Part shown: one piece after another, positions 13,022 to 24,861 of the stretch | How positions within the stretch are numbered: the stretch's first letter is position 1 | How the letters are laid out: every line of letters begins with the position of its first letter | Source of the DNA: Marasmius tenuissimus | Lineage: Eukaryota; Basidiomycota; Agaricomycetes; Agaricales; Marasmiaceae | Assembly (NCBI GenBank): GCA_029532415.1 | Contig: JAQOTA010000017.1 | Location: forward strand, 124,001-188,000 | Length of the DNA stretch: 64,000 bases | Direction of reading: 5' to 3' | Program-made: the position numbers and the translations under genes | The notes under the pieces: generated by a model | Told to the model about the DNA's origin: nothing | What the model saw: only the letters and a program-made list of their open reading frames with translations | Databases searched by the model: none

Positions 13022-16000
13022 ATGTTCAACGTTAAGAAATTCTTCTCCGGTCACTTCGACGGCACTGGATTCCGCCAGACCTATAACGGCGAAATGGAAG
13101 CTGTTACCAAGGCTCAAGGCCTCTATCGTCACCTTACTGATGTGGCTAAGAAGCCAACGTACCCTCTGGGGGATATTATCCCAACCATTACGGTCACTCC
13201 TTCCCCTGGTGCGGCAGCTACGCCTGCAGCTGCACCTGCTGATTCCGATGAGGAACCTGATCGGGCAGACCCTACTGAAGCCCAGATCACGGCGTACAAC
13301 ACCGCGCTGGAAGCATGGGAAGAGAAAGACCTCCAGCTGATGGGTATTATTCAGTTGACCTCTACAAAGGAAGTCTTTGAACCTCTCAAAGACATGGACA
13401 CTGCCAAAGCCTGGTCCACCATTGTCACCACCTACGGCGAACCAACCTTGTCTGCCATTTATAGCGACTTCGTCAAGTTGGTGTCCTTCCGGCTTACCAC
13501 CAGCCATCCCCAGGCTGGCATTGCCAAGTTCAAACACTACATTGAACGTCTTGCTGAGGTCAGAGTTGAACTCCCCGAGTTGATCAAAGCCCTCCTTCTC
13601 ATCACAGCTATTCCTCCCGAATGGGACGCCACTTCCTCCAAGTCCCTTCATGACTTTGATAGGGATCCTGAGAGCTCCAGTGCCCTCACCGTTGCCGACG
13701 TTCATGAAGCCATCATGATCGAATACGAGCACCAGAACCCTCAGCTTGCGAACCGCCTTTCTGCAGTCAAGCGTGCTAGTAACCGCGAACCATCTTTTGG
13801 CCAGCAGCAGCGTCCGCCGCAGCAACGTCAGCAGCGCGGACAGCAGCAGCGTGGCCAACAGCGTCAATCACAGCAGCAGCAGCAACGTCCTTCTTCGAAC
13901 CAAAATAACGGTAAGAAGAAGAAGCAGCAGCGTGGTACCCGCGGTGGTATCAATCAGCACCAGGGTCCCAGCAATGCCGGCGGTAACAACGGTGGTAACA
14001 ATCAGTTGCATGGTCACTCTCATCTGGCATCCTATGCATCCGTCGTAGCTTCTCCCGCTCCTATCCGTCCTTATTCCTCGATCACCGACCGCAGGGAACG
14101 TATCACGTTGAACGCGGTCAACAACTCCTTGCGCGCCGAGATCGCCAGTGCCCCTCCTGTTCGCGCTATGGGATCACCGCCCCCAGCTCACTTCACCGGT
14201 CACTGGGACAAGTCCTGCAACAGCACTGTCCCTCAGCCAGCTGTCAAAAAGAACCCGGCTGCCATGCAGTCCTTCACCGGCTTCAAGCCGTCTCAGTCAG
14301 TATTTGATGATGTCCATGAAGCGCGTTCCCTTGCTGACAGATTTGGTGCCCCCAAGACGGCGCAGTATCTCAAACCGTTCAAACAGATCGTCACGTCCGC
14401 CGCCAATCGTTCACTCCAGGATCGTATCTCAAAGCCTGGTTCTTCGTCCAAGCAAGTTCTGGAGGACGATTCGGAAGATGAAGGAACCAGACGTCCTTCT
14501 CCTACTTCTTCTAAATGCTCTCGTAGTGTTGATCCTGATGAAGATGTAGAGATGGACTGGGGATCTGACGACGGTATGGAAGACATGACCTCTCTATTCG
14601 GTAATGATGTTGACAACGATATTGCCGAAGCTGCAGGGGTTGAGGACGTCCCGGATGACGTTTCTCTTGGATCTTTCCACGACGACAGGCAAGTTTCGTA
14701 TCTTGACCTGCTTTCCCTAACTGATACGACCCTACAGCGATGCTCACAATTAGTTGGTATCAGTAGTTCGCGGGGTAGTCGTAGTGATCTGGAATCACTT
14801 GTATATTATTGTCATGCAATCAGTTCCCACTTTGTGGGGTGTACACAATGTAAGGGAAAGAAAAGTGTGAACAACGCACAGGGTTGGCTCCTTGATTCTG
14901 GTGCCTCCTCTCATTTCACGAATGACATGAATGATTTCGCTGAATATGAATCGCTTGATGGTCCTATCGTAAATACTGCGAATAAGGGCAACCCTATACA
15001 GATCAAGGGTAAAGGCACTGTCTTCATTAAGCATAATGTTGAAGGACATGACAGGAAACTTACTGAGCGCGTTTCACGTCTCTATCCTGTCTATTACATA
15101 CCTCAATTGGATATACGTCTACTATCAATGGGAGAGTTCCTTCAAGATGGCCTTTCAATTCGTGGAAATGTGAAGAAGTTAGCCTTCTACTCATCACAGC
15201 GACGACAGTCACTTGTTTCCTATCCTCATATGCCTGGTCAAACCATTTATTGGGTACACTCACGGAAAGCATCTGCTGAGGTTTTAATGGCCAAGTCAGT
15301 CATTTACAACGTCGACTACGATATTGAGCACAGACGCTTTGGGCATCCGTCGGATAAAGCCCTGAACAAAGCTCGGAAACATACGCAAGGTTTCCCACTT
15401 GACCTTAAAATGCCTACTAAGAAGACACCTCTGTGCCGTGGTTGTGCTGAAGGCAAGATGCATGAGAAATCGTTCCCCAACTCTACAACGAGAGCTTCTA
15501 AACCGTTTGAACGCATACATTCGGATTTGAAGTTGTACCCGGCTGAATCGTATCACCAGTACAAGTACTACATCTCTTTTCTCGATGACTGCACGTCCTA
15601 CATTTGGACCTCCAAGCTCAAGACGAAAGACGAGGCAGTACCCGCTTTGAGGGACTTCCTTACTATGGTCAAGACGCAATTCAATGCTGTTGTCAAGACC
15701 TGGATGTCCGATGAAGGGGGAGAGTACAAAGGAGATAAGTTCGATGCAGTACTCAAAGAGCATGGGATCCAAAGGGATCAGAGCATACCGTATACACCAC
15801 AACAAAACGGTCGTGCTGAACGATTCAACAGGACTATTCATGAGAAGTCTGAAGCTCTTTGCTTTGAAGCTTGCATGCCTCAGTCCTGGTGGGAATTCTG
15901 CCATGTGCACGCCGTCCACCTCTATAATCGCACTCCTGTGCAACGTTTGAGCTGGCGAACTCTGTTCGAAATGCTTTACAGCGAAGCACCTGATGTTTCA

Positions 16001-18424
16001 CATCTCCGAGTTATGGGTTGTGCAGCCTACGTCTTCATTCCTGAAGATCGTAGAAAAAATAAGCTCGCTCCTCACAGTGAGTTGATGACTTTCATCGGCT
16101 ACCAAGATGGGATGAAAGGCTTCCTGTTCAGGTGAAGTAATAATTCCGTATTCAAAGGTAGCACTGCACTGTTCAATGAGACGCTGTATAATAAGTGTCC
16201 TGATGCCAAAACTCGTGGCTTCACACCTGTCGGTAGTGAACCATTTACTTTGGGTGAAAATCCCAACAATCCTTCGGAAGATGAAGACTCTGATGACGAT
16301 TGGGACAATACTCCGTTCCCAGATCTCAGGCGTCACTCCGAACCTTCTAAGAGATCAGAACCTCAGGTTGACGAACCTGCAGGTGGCCCTGCACCAGGGG
16401 ATATGCCACTCCCTCAATCTGGTCCTCCGACGCCTCCAGGCAAACCCGCCGTTCCTCCGCCTGCACCAGCAGCGGATGGTCCACAACGGTCTTCGAGGCA
16501 GCGGAAGGGTACAACGCAACCTGGTAATATATTTGGTGAACAGCGGAACCCAAATAGACCCTCAGAAATTGTTCGCAACTTAGAGAATAAGAATACTTGG
16601 AGAAACGTCACTGGAGATAAAGAACCTTCACATCCAGTTGATTGTCCTAGCTCTTTGCGATCTAGGAAAGGCAAAGGTGGTAAAAAGGGGATTCCTGGTC
16701 CACTTCCGCCTCCGCCTGCTCCAGAGCCCAGTGGAAGCACTGAGTCGCATGAGGAAGAAAGCGTAGTCAAAAGACTGACCCAAGAAGGGGGAGTAGGATT
16801 CATGATTTACCTGCTGAACAATGCCGTTCCAGTTCACAATTCGCTTCCAACGTTCGATACTCCTGATTTCTCTAACATCAGAGAGTGGACACTCCGCGAT
16901 ATTCTAAAGTTGCCTGTTGAGCAACAGAAGGAATGGAAGAACACTTGCCACGAAGAACTTGAGGCACTTTGTAAGCGCAAGGTCTTCGAACTCTGTGACT
17001 TGCCTAAAGGTCACAAAGCCATCAAAAATAGATGGGTCTTCGATGTTAAGTCGAATGGTCGCAAGAAAGCGAGACTTGTTGCCAAGGGTTTCTCTCAGGT
17101 CGAAGGTGTAGACTTCGATGAGATCTTCTCACCAGTTGTTTGTTATGAGACTGTTCGTATGATGCTTGCTCTCGCAGCTCTCAAGAACTGGTACATCACC
17201 TCTGTTGATGTTAAGAATGCCTTCCTTTATGGCAATCTTGTTGAGGAGATTTACATGGAACAACCTGAAGGCTTCAAAGTCAAGGGCCAAGAACGTAAGG
17301 TACTACGCCTGCGTCGTGCATTATATGGACTGAAGCAAGCTGCCCTTGAATGGTGGCGAACCCTCAGCTCGTCCATGGAAGTACTAGGCTTCAAACGCCT
17401 AACTTCTGATGCTGGACTCTTCATCTGCAAAGATCCGAAGAGTGGTGAAGTTGTGTATGCAATCATATATGTTGATGATGCACTCTTCATGGGTCCTAAC
17501 AAAGCTTTTGTTGACAAGAAGAAAGCTGAGTTCATGGCTCGATGGGAATGTCACGATATGGGCAATGCTAGCGAGTTTCTCCGCATGAGCATTCGTCGCA
17601 AAGGCAATAAGATCATGATTGACCAGAAGGATTATCTAAAGAAAGTCCTTGAACGTTTCAGGATGCAGAATGCCAAAGGTGCTCCTACACCCTTACCTGC
17701 TGGCTATGTGCCAACTCCTAACGATGGTCCAGTCAATCCTGCCATTCGCTCCAGATTCCAGTCTGTGATTGGGTCGCTTCTATACATTATGCTGGGCACA
17801 CGTCCTGATATTGCCTATGCAGTTACGAAGCTGTCCCAGTTCTCTTCTAATCCAACGAAGGAACACCTCGATAAAGCACTTTACATCTGCCGCTACCTTG
17901 CTGGCACATCAGACTATTCACTCGTCTACGATGGTGACTCTGATGGAGGTCTTCTTGCGTTCACAGACTCGGATTGGGCTGCCGATCCTATCAAACGCCG
18001 TTCGATCACTGGCTACTTCTTCAAGTTAGCAGGCGGCATCTTCTCATGGCAATCACACGCCCAGAAGACTGTAGCTCTTTCTTCCACTGAGGCTGAGTAT
18101 ATGGCACTGTCGGATTGCAGTCGTCAAGCTTCCTGGATAAGATCACTACTCTCTGAACTTGGAATCGACTTAGGTCCTATTCCAATCTGCGGAGACAATC
18201 AGGGCTCTATCTTCATTGCATCTAATCCGGTTCAAGAATGCCGAACCAAGCACATTGATATTCGATATCATTATATTCGATTGTGTGTTGAAGATGGCAA
18301 AGTCGAATTGTTCTTTATTGAAGGAGTCTATAATCCCGCAGATATGTTTACAAAGAATCTTGGACATGAGAAGTTCTTACAATTCAGAGATCATCTTGGA
18401 CTTGAATTCTATTCGTCCACTTGA
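13022..18424 (+). pseudogene. Copia Gag-Pol polyprotein, element 1, one in-frame stop
   Basis: A single frame runs from the ATG at 13022 to the stop at 18424, broken only by TGA at 16133-16135. Gag comes first, with a Gln/Asn-rich basic stretch near residues 260-330. Next is the aspartic protease with DSGASSH, the pre-integrase His/Cys module (HRRFGH ... CRGCAEGK), and integrase with the D,D,E pattern including WMSDEGGEY and QNGRAERFNR. Reverse transcriptase follows with KARLVAKGFSQ and YVDDALF, then RNase H with TDSDWAADP and STEAEYMAL. I see no canonical CCHC zinc knuckle in Gag. The stop falls between integrase and reverse transcriptase, so this copy would make Gag-protease-integrase but no reverse transcriptase unless read through. 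Confidence 0.9.
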
Positions 18425-18450
18425 TTCACTCAGATGCGCTTTTTCAGCTG

Positions 18451-18467
18451 CACTTAGTGAGGGGGTG
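18451..18467 (+). other. Polypurine tract of element 1
   Basis: CACTTAGTGAGGGGGTG lies directly before the 3' LTR. The purine run GAGGGGG would prime plus-strand DNA synthesis. Element 2 has nearly the same sequence in the same place. Confidence 0.75.
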
Positions 18468-18780
18468 TGTTGAATCCGTGGACTATAATTAGATCCCGGT
18501 ACATCCGAAGTCCCGGTTCATACTTCCCGCCATTGTATTATGCGGGACTATTGTTCCATTTATCATTTCTACTTATGATCATATGTACAAATTCTATTGT
18601 CATCCTTATATGGTATTTACTAGTGTCTCTACATGTATATAAGCTCATAGTTCTCTACTTGAATCTATACAGTGTGCTTGAGCTTCTACGTCTCGCCTCT
18701 ATCTCTCTAAACTCCTCTCTGGTAAGTAGTAGTGTAGCCATGTTGTAGTCCTCTGCGCTAGGCGTCATGCCGGCTCATCA
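18468..18780 (+). repeat. 3' LTR of copia element 1 (313 bp)
   Basis: Direct repeat of 8470-8782, with TG...CA ends, followed at once by the target duplication ACCTG and then the resumed host exon. Confidence 0.95.
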
Positions 18781-19032
18781 ACCTGGGCACCTCACAACCA
18801 GCTTCAGTGGTACAAATGACAATCGCTTCCTGCTCCCCACCTCTATCTTGCAGCAGGACCCTTTGCAACAGAGCGGCACAAATGCAAAGGTACTAACTTA
18901 CCTACTCCAGAAGGAAAGCAATCATTACCGCTGTGCTGCTCTCCCCGACGGGGGTCGGCTTCCGGTCCGAGACTTCCTTCAATACATGACACGGGAGACG
19001 ACGGATAATCCGGTGCAAGTACTTTTAGACGT
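18781..19032 (+). pseudogene. Giant gene, middle exon piece between the two copias
   Basis: 252 bp of the DUF3638 host exon, trapped between the elements. Joining 8469 to 18786 (after the duplicated ACCTG) keeps the host frame and yields the conserved TSFSGTNDNRFLLPTSI stretch of this family. The piece has no stop. It ends in the target duplication GACGT, after which element 2 begins. Confidence 0.88.
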
Positions 19033-19290
19033 TGTTGAATCCGGACTACCGGATATATGGACCGTTGTATCGGGCCGCATATATGCTTCAATTATTTTAC
19101 TATGATCTATGCTATTCCTAGTCACTCCTGTTATAGAAGATACAGCCACCTCTGTATAGTATATAAGTAGCCCTGTATCTACATGCAATACCAGTACTTT
19201 TACTACTCTCGTTGCTGCCTCTAAGCCTATCTCCAGGTGAGCTAGTCTGTCCCATGCTGCCACTGCGTGGGCAGGACCTCTGCCTCAACA
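19033..19290 (+). repeat. 5' LTR of copia element 2 (258 bp)
   Basis: It starts TGTTGAATCC and ends CCTCAACA. A TATA-like TAGTATATAAG lies near 19157-19167. It matches 24862-25119 with no difference that I can see. Confidence 0.95.
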
Positions 19291-19303
19291 GGTTATGGGC
19301 CCC
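19291..19303 (+). other. Primer binding site of element 2
   Basis: GGTTATGGGCCCC, identical to the site in element 1 and complementary to the anticodon stem-loop of initiator tRNA-Met. Confidence 0.75.
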
Positions 19304-19618
19304 GGTGCCCTGTCGATGTGCCTTGCGATGGCAGCTCTCTAGGATGTGCACCTTTATTGTGTGCTGCCTATGATGATGCGCTATTGTGGTCGTTGCACTC
19401 GATGACCATCGTGACTGCTTAATCGCTGTCGTGATGGACAGACCGTTAACACCGGTTCTGGACCTGTGAAGTCGACATCTTCATTGATGTTTGACGATGG
19501 TGGACTGTGTCCTCAACAACGATCGATGGCTATCGCCGTTGACCGTGCAGTGATTTCTTTTATCATTGCCTATGATGATGAACCTATGCTGATCGTTGTT
19601 TTATTACTCCAGATCGCT

Positions 19619-22600
19619 ATGGCTCCTGTTATGTCTACCCTTATCCCCACTGTTGAAGTCTTCAGCGGTGTCAACTGGCGCAAGTGGTCCAAGGGTCTTG
19701 GTACCTATGCGATGATCAACGAGTTCTACGACCATTACACCAACAACGATCCTGAACCTACTGAACCCGACAAACCTAAAGAACCAGCAGAACCCAAGTC
19801 AACTACTCGCACTGTCACTGTTGCTGCTACATCTACAACTGAAGCGACTACACGCACGGAGACGGTCTCTCCTACCGACGCTCAGATGCAGCAGTATGCT
19901 AGGGACCTGGAGCAGTATGCTAACGCTTTGGAGAGGTATGAGAAGAAGGTTCTCAGGTATGAGAAGGATAATCGACGTTGGAAGAAGTATGAATTCAAAG
20001 CTATGGGTGCACTACGTGCCACCACCACTATTGCCGTGCAGAGTATTATCGAGGATGATGATACGGCTTGGGGTGCTTGGGAGAAGATCAAGGCTCGTTA
20101 TGGTCAACAGACTTCTGTGTCTGTTTGGGCTGACTTCAAGTCAGTCATAGAGTTTCGTTTGTCTGGTGGTAACCCCGTTCCCGAAATTGCTAAACTTGAA
20201 CTCCTATTCGGCCAGCTCACTGAAGCTCAGATCGATCTTCCTACTCTCGTCAGAGCCATGCTCCTCCTCTCGATCATTCCACAGTCATGGGCCAACGCTC
20301 GTGAATTTGCTACCAATGGTAACTCGCCAGCTGAACTTACTTTCGAAGTGGCTCGTGATGCCGTCATTAACCACTACGAATCCCGAAAACCCGCTCCTCT
20401 TGCGTCGCGCATTTCTTCTGTCAAGAAGAAGGACAAGGACCCGAAGTTTAACCAACAGTCTAATCCTCCTTCGTCGACGTCTAACAATAATAACCAATCT
20501 AAGAATGACAACGACCAGAAGAAGAAGAACAACCGACGTGGCAGGAAGAAGAAGGGTGATTCTCAGGACAACAAGGGTGACTCCTCTCACAAGGGTCATT
20601 CTCATATCGCGTCCCTATCCCATTTGTCCATCTCTTCACCACCCATCGTTCCTGATACTCCATCTGTCGTACATCCCGCGGACCGATCCTGGGATCCACT
20701 CCACATGCAGCGTTTCTCCGGTGCTACCTCTGGTGGTACTGTTTTTGAGAATGCTCAGGCTGCTCGCAGTCTTGCCGATCGTCTTGGTGTTCCTAAGTAT
20801 GCCCACGTCCTTGAACCTATGGAACAGGGATATGCGGCTGCTTCCTCTTCCTCCCTTAAGCATCGTATTGATGGTCCCTTCTCCACTGCTCCACCTGCAA
20901 AGCGTGCTAAGAGCGTCGAGAAGGTTTACGACCTCTATGATTCTTTCTACGAGGACTCCGACTCTGAGCGTGAGGATCGTATCGCGTTGAACGCTGTAAA
21001 CGATTCTTTGCGTACGGAGATTGCGAGTGGAAGTGCCATGGACGTTGACAGCGAGATCGCAGATGCCGCTGGTTTTTCCGACGATGTTGAGTACGATTCA
21101 GTCTCCATCGGATCTGAGGAATCTGACGATGACAGGCAAGTGCCTTATCTCAGTCTTTCTTCTAACACTGATACGAACCTACAGTGTGCCGCTTTACTAG
21201 CCGCTTCTAAACATAGTAGTTCGGATATCGTGTCCCGTATGAAATTTGCGCAATATATTGGTGATCATTTTGCCACATGTGCCAATTGTAAGGGAAAGAA
21301 GGCGACTGGAAACTCGCAAGAGTGGATCGTCGATTCAGGTGCTTCATCGCACTTCACTTATGATCTCGAAGATTTTGCCGAGTACGAACCCATGAACAAT
21401 GGACCGCAGCTAAACACTGCACAGAAGGACAACCCTATCCAAATCAAGGGGAAAGGGACTGTGTTCATCTCTCATTCTGTTGAAGGATCTGACGGTCGTA
21501 TGGAGGAACGCATCACGCGACTCTATCCTGTCTATTATGTTCCACTTCTGTCAATTCGACTTCTCTCCCTTGGAGAATTCTTGCAAGATGGTCTGCAAGT
21601 ACGCGGATCGTCTAGCAAATTGGCTTTTTATCAAAAGGGTCGACGCCAGTCTTTGGTATTGTATCCGCTCATGCCTGGTCAAACCATTTATTGGGTTAGC
21701 TCGCAGAAAGCCTCTGCTCGTAGCTTAATGGCCAAGTCAACGATGGATAAAGTTGACTACAAGGTTCTACACAGACGTTTCGGACATTGTTCAGACAAGG
21801 CTCTGGATAAAGCTCGGAAGCATACTAAGAACTTCCCGGAATTCGACCGAAAACCGAAGAAAACCCGGTTATGCCGAGGATGTGCAGAAGGAAAGATGCA
21901 CTCCAGATCGTTCCCTGACTCCACTACCCGTGCCTCGAAACCCTTCGAGAAAATCCACTCCGACCTCAAACAATTCCCCACTGAGTCGTACCACAAATAC
22001 AAATGGTATATGTCGTTTGTCGACGACTGTACTTCACATGGCTGGACAATGCTCATGCGACGCAAATCTGACTCTGTCAAGATGCTCCGTGACTTTATTG
22101 CTATGGTGAAGGTACAATTCGGTGTTGATATTAAGGAATGGATGTCCGATGGAGGGGGAGAGTACAAATCGGATGCCTTCGATGATGTACTAAAGGAGCA
22201 CGGGATCAAAATTCTGACCAGCATTCCATATACGCCGGAACAGAATGGTCGTGCAGAACGGTTCAATCGGACCATTGTCGAGAAAGCTCAAGCTCTTCGC
22301 TTTGATGCTTGTCTTCCACCTTCTTGGTGGGAATTCTGTGTGTTGCACGGTGTTGCACTTCACAATCGGACGCCGTCCCAGCGTTTATGTTGGTTGACCC
22401 CGCATGAGAAGTTGCATGGCAGTGCACCGGATGTTTCGGATCTTCGAGTCTTCGGATGTGCAGCGTATGCGTTTATTCCGGAAAAGTGTCGAGTTAACAA
22501 GTTATCTCCGCGTTCGGAACTGATGACCTTCATCGGTTTTCAGGAAGGCATGAAAGGATATGTCTTTATGAAGATGTCCAATAATGCTATCTTCAAAAGC

Positions 22601-24820
22601 GCTACTGCTCTGTTCGATGAAAATTTGTTCCCGAAATGTTCTGATAAGAAACCGCGTGGCTTTACCCCAGTGGGTGAAATCCCTGAAATACCGCCGGTAT
22701 TGGGTGAAAATCCCAACTTCTCTTCGAATAGTGATGATGATTCGTCGGATGACGATCTTTATCCTCCCAAGAACCTTCCAAAGCGATCGGAATCTCCTCA
22801 TGACGATGATGGAGATGGTACTGTACCTCAGGGTGAACGTCAACACTCTGATCCTGATCCTCCGTTCCAGCCTCCCAGGCCACCTACACCAGTAGGTGGT
22901 AAAGAGCAGTCTCCGCCGCCAAGGCGTTCAGGCAGGAAACGGACGGGTACTAAGCAACCTGATAACGTATTTGGTGAACAACGAGACCCAAATAATCCCT
23001 CGCGCATTGTGCGAGATATGGAGAAAAATTCTACATGGAGAGATGCCACGGGTGATAGAGAACCCATGGATCCACCTACTACTCGTAGGAGAGGCAGACC
23101 CAGAAAAGTTCCTGGGACTAATCGTGCCAGTCTGTCTACCATGTGTAACTCCAGGGGGAGTCAGCCCGATAGCTTAGTGCAACAATTATCCCAGGAAGGG
23201 GGAGTAGGTTTCGTGATTTATCTGTTAAATCGGGCAGTTCCTGTTCACGATGACCTCACCGATATGTCTAACGTTCGAGAGTGGACTCTCCGTGACATAC
23301 TGAAGCTGCCTGCTGAGCAGCAGAGAGAATGGAAGGCCGCTTGCCGCGATGAACTAGAGGCTCTTCGCAAGCGCAAGGTCTTCGAATTGGTTGACCTACC
23401 TAAAGGTCGCAAGGCTGTCAAAAACAGATGGGTGTTTGACGTTAAGTCAGACGGTCGAAAGAAAGCTCGACTTGTTGCCAAGGGTTTCTCTCAGGTCGAA
23501 GGTGTCGACTTTGATGAGATCTTCTCACCAGTTGTACGGTTTGAAACTGTACAGATGATGCTCGCATTAGCAGCTCTCAAAAACTGGCACATTCAGGCAT
23601 TGGATGTGAAGAACGCCTTTCTTTATGGTGAACTTAAAGAAGAGATCTATATGGATCAACCTGAAGGTTTCAAGGTTAAGGGTCAGGAAGGCAAAGTCTA
23701 TCGCCTTCGCCGTGCATTATATGGACTGAAGCAAGCCGCTCTTGAGTGGTGGCGTGCTCTCAGCTCGTCCATGGAAGTAATGGGCTTCAAACGCTTAACT
23801 TCCGATGCAGGTCTCTTCATCTGCAAAGATCGTGAGACTGGTGAAGAATGTATCGCTTTGATCTATGTCGACGATGCATTATTCCTTGGACCCAACAAAG
23901 CCTTTGTCGAAAAGAAGAAAGCCGAGTTTATGGCTCGTTGGGAATGCCGTGATCCTGGAGAAGTCAAAGAGTTCTTGCGCATGCGTATTCGTCGCAGAGG
24001 CCGCAAAATCCTTCTTGACCAGACCGAATACTTGAAGAAGGTCTTGAAGCGATTTGGCATGCAGAATGCAAAAGCAGCAGATACTCCTCTTCCCGCCGGC
24101 TATATTCCACAACCCAACAAAGGTCCTGTTGATCCCGAACGTCGCGCTCGATATCAATCAGTGATTGGATCGCTTCTGTATATCATGCTTGGCACTCGTC
24201 CAGATATTGCCTACGCTGTTACAAAGCTTTCTCAATTCTCTGCTAATCCATCGGAGGATCACCTGAAGAAGGCACTTTATATTTGCCGCTATCTTGCAGG
24301 AACTTCAGACTATGCACTAGTCTATGATGGAGCCTCTGACGGAGGTTTACTAGCATTCACTGATTCTGATTGGGCTGCTGATCCTATCAAACGTCGGTCG
24401 ATCACGGGCTATTTCTTCAAATTGGCAGGTGGCATCTTCTGTTGGCAATCACGCGCCCAGAAGACTGTTGCACTTTCATCCACTGAAGCTGAATACATGG
24501 CGCTATCCGACTGTAGTCGTCAGGCTGTGTGGATTCGACAGTTACTCTCTGAACTTGGGATTGATATGACTCCCGTTCCCATATGTGGAGATAATCAAGG
24601 CTCGATTTTTATCGCCTCTAACCCAGTTCAAGAACGTCGCACCAAACACATTGATATTCGCTATCATTACATTCGCGAATGTGTTTCAGACCGCAAGGTC
24701 GATCTTTTCTTTATTGACGGTGCCTACAATCCTGCAGACATGTTTACCAAAAATTTGGGTCATGTCAAGTTCTCCGCTTTTAGAGAACATCTTGGACTTG
24801 AATTTTATTCGTCCGAATAG
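19619..24820 (+). CDS. Copia Gag-Pol polyprotein, element 2, intact
   Basis: One uninterrupted frame of 1,733 codons from the ATG at 19619. The frame is open upstream too (an ATG exists at 19487), but Gag similarity to other copia elements (VFSGVNWRKW) begins just after 19619. Domains in order: Gag with a Lys/Asn-rich basic tail; aspartic protease DSGASSH; pre-integrase HRRFGH and CRGCAEGK; integrase with WMSDGGGEY and QNGRAERFNR; reverse transcriptase with LVAKGFSQVEGVDFDE and YVDDALFLG; RNase H with FTDSDWAADP and STEAEYMALSD. Gag, protease, integrase and polymerase would be released from one precursor by the protease. No frameshift site separates Gag from Pol, and no CCHC knuckle is evident. 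Confidence 0.95.
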   Translation: MAPVMSTLIPTVEVFSGVNWRKWSKGLGTYAMINEFYDHYTNNDPEPTEPDKPKEPAEPKSTTRTVTVAATSTTEATTRTETVSPTDAQMQQYARDLEQYANALERYEKKVLRYEKDNRRWKKYEFKAMGALRATTTIAVQSIIEDDDTAWGAWEKIKARYGQQTSVSVWADFKSVIEFRLSGGNPVPEIAKLELLFGQLTEAQIDLPTLVRAMLLLSIIPQSWANAREFATNGNSPAELTFEVARDAVINHYESRKPAPLASRISSVKKKDKDPKFNQQSNPPSSTSNNNNQSKNDNDQKKKNNRRGRKKKGDSQDNKGDSSHKGHSHIASLSHLSISSPPIVPDTPSVVHPADRSWDPLHMQRFSGATSGGTVFENAQAARSLADRLGVPKYAHVLEPMEQGYAAASSSSLKHRIDGPFSTAPPAKRAKSVEKVYDLYDSFYEDSDSEREDRIALNAVNDSLRTEIASGSAMDVDSEIADAAGFSDDVEYDSVSIGSEESDDDRQVPYLSLSSNTDTNLQCAALLAASKHSSSDIVSRMKFAQYIGDHFATCANCKGKKATGNSQEWIVDSGASSHFTYDLEDFAEYEPMNNGPQLNTAQKDNPIQIKGKGTVFISHSVEGSDGRMEERITRLYPVYYVPLLSIRLLSLGEFLQDGLQVRGSSSKLAFYQKGRRQSLVLYPLMPGQTIYWVSSQKASARSLMAKSTMDKVDYKVLHRRFGHCSDKALDKARKHTKNFPEFDRKPKKTRLCRGCAEGKMHSRSFPDSTTRASKPFEKIHSDLKQFPTESYHKYKWYMSFVDDCTSHGWTMLMRRKSDSVKMLRDFIAMVKVQFGVDIKEWMSDGGGEYKSDAFDDVLKEHGIKILTSIPYTPEQNGRAERFNRTIVEKAQALRFDACLPPSWWEFCVLHGVALHNRTPSQRLCWLTPHEKLHGSAPDVSDLRVFGCAAYAFIPEKCRVNKLSPRSELMTFIGFQEGMKGYVFMKMSNNAIFKSATALFDENLFPKCSDKKPRGFTPVGEIPEIPPVLGENPNFSSNSDDDSSDDDLYPPKNLPKRSESPHDDDGDGTVPQGERQHSDPDPPFQPPRPPTPVGGKEQSPPPRRSGRKRTGTKQPDNVFGEQRDPNNPSRIVRDMEKNSTWRDATGDREPMDPPTTRRRGRPRKVPGTNRASLSTMCNSRGSQPDSLVQQLSQEGGVGFVIYLLNRAVPVHDDLTDMSNVREWTLRDILKLPAEQQREWKAACRDELEALRKRKVFELVDLPKGRKAVKNRWVFDVKSDGRKKARLVAKGFSQVEGVDFDEIFSPVVRFETVQMMLALAALKNWHIQALDVKNAFLYGELKEEIYMDQPEGFKVKGQEGKVYRLRRALYGLKQAALEWWRALSSSMEVMGFKRLTSDAGLFICKDRETGEECIALIYVDDALFLGPNKAFVEKKKAEFMARWECRDPGEVKEFLRMRIRRRGRKILLDQTEYLKKVLKRFGMQNAKAADTPLPAGYIPQPNKGPVDPERRARYQSVIGSLLYIMLGTRPDIAYAVTKLSQFSANPSEDHLKKALYICRYLAGTSDYALVYDGASDGGLLAFTDSDWAADPIKRRSITGYFFKLAGGIFCWQSRAQKTVALSSTEAEYMALSDCSRQAVWIRQLLSELGIDMTPVPICGDNQGSIFIASNPVQERRTKHIDIRYHYIRECVSDRKVDLFFIDGAYNPADMFTKNLGHVKFSAFREHLGLEFYSSE

Positions 24821-24844
24821 ACGCTTCGTGCTCTACTTGTGCTG

Positions 24845-24861
24845 CACTTAGCGAGGGGGAG
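24845..24861 (+). other. Polypurine tract of element 2
   Basis: CACTTAGCGAGGGGGAG immediately precedes the 3' LTR; it matches the equivalent tract of element 1 at all but a few bases. Confidence 0.75.

Larger units (their letters stand above)
8470..18780 (+). mobile_element. Ty1/copia LTR retrotransposon, element 1
   Basis: A 10.3-kb element with direct 313-bp LTRs at both ends, flanked by the 5-bp target duplication ACCTG (8465-8469 and 18781-18785). Order inside: LTR, primer site, 4.2-kb leader, Gag-Pol, polypurine tract, LTR. Integrase precedes reverse transcriptase, which defines the Ty1/copia order. The LTRs differ at two positions that I can see (A/G near 8612 versus 18610, T/C near 8765 versus 18763), so insertion is fairly recent. 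One in-frame TGA at 16133 interrupts the polyprotein, so this copy is probably not autonomous. It lies in an exon of the giant gene in the same orientation. Confidence 0.95.

Noticed and set aside
12962..13867. 301-codon minus-strand frame opposite Gag
   Set aside because: A shadow of the element 1 Gag frame on the other strand.
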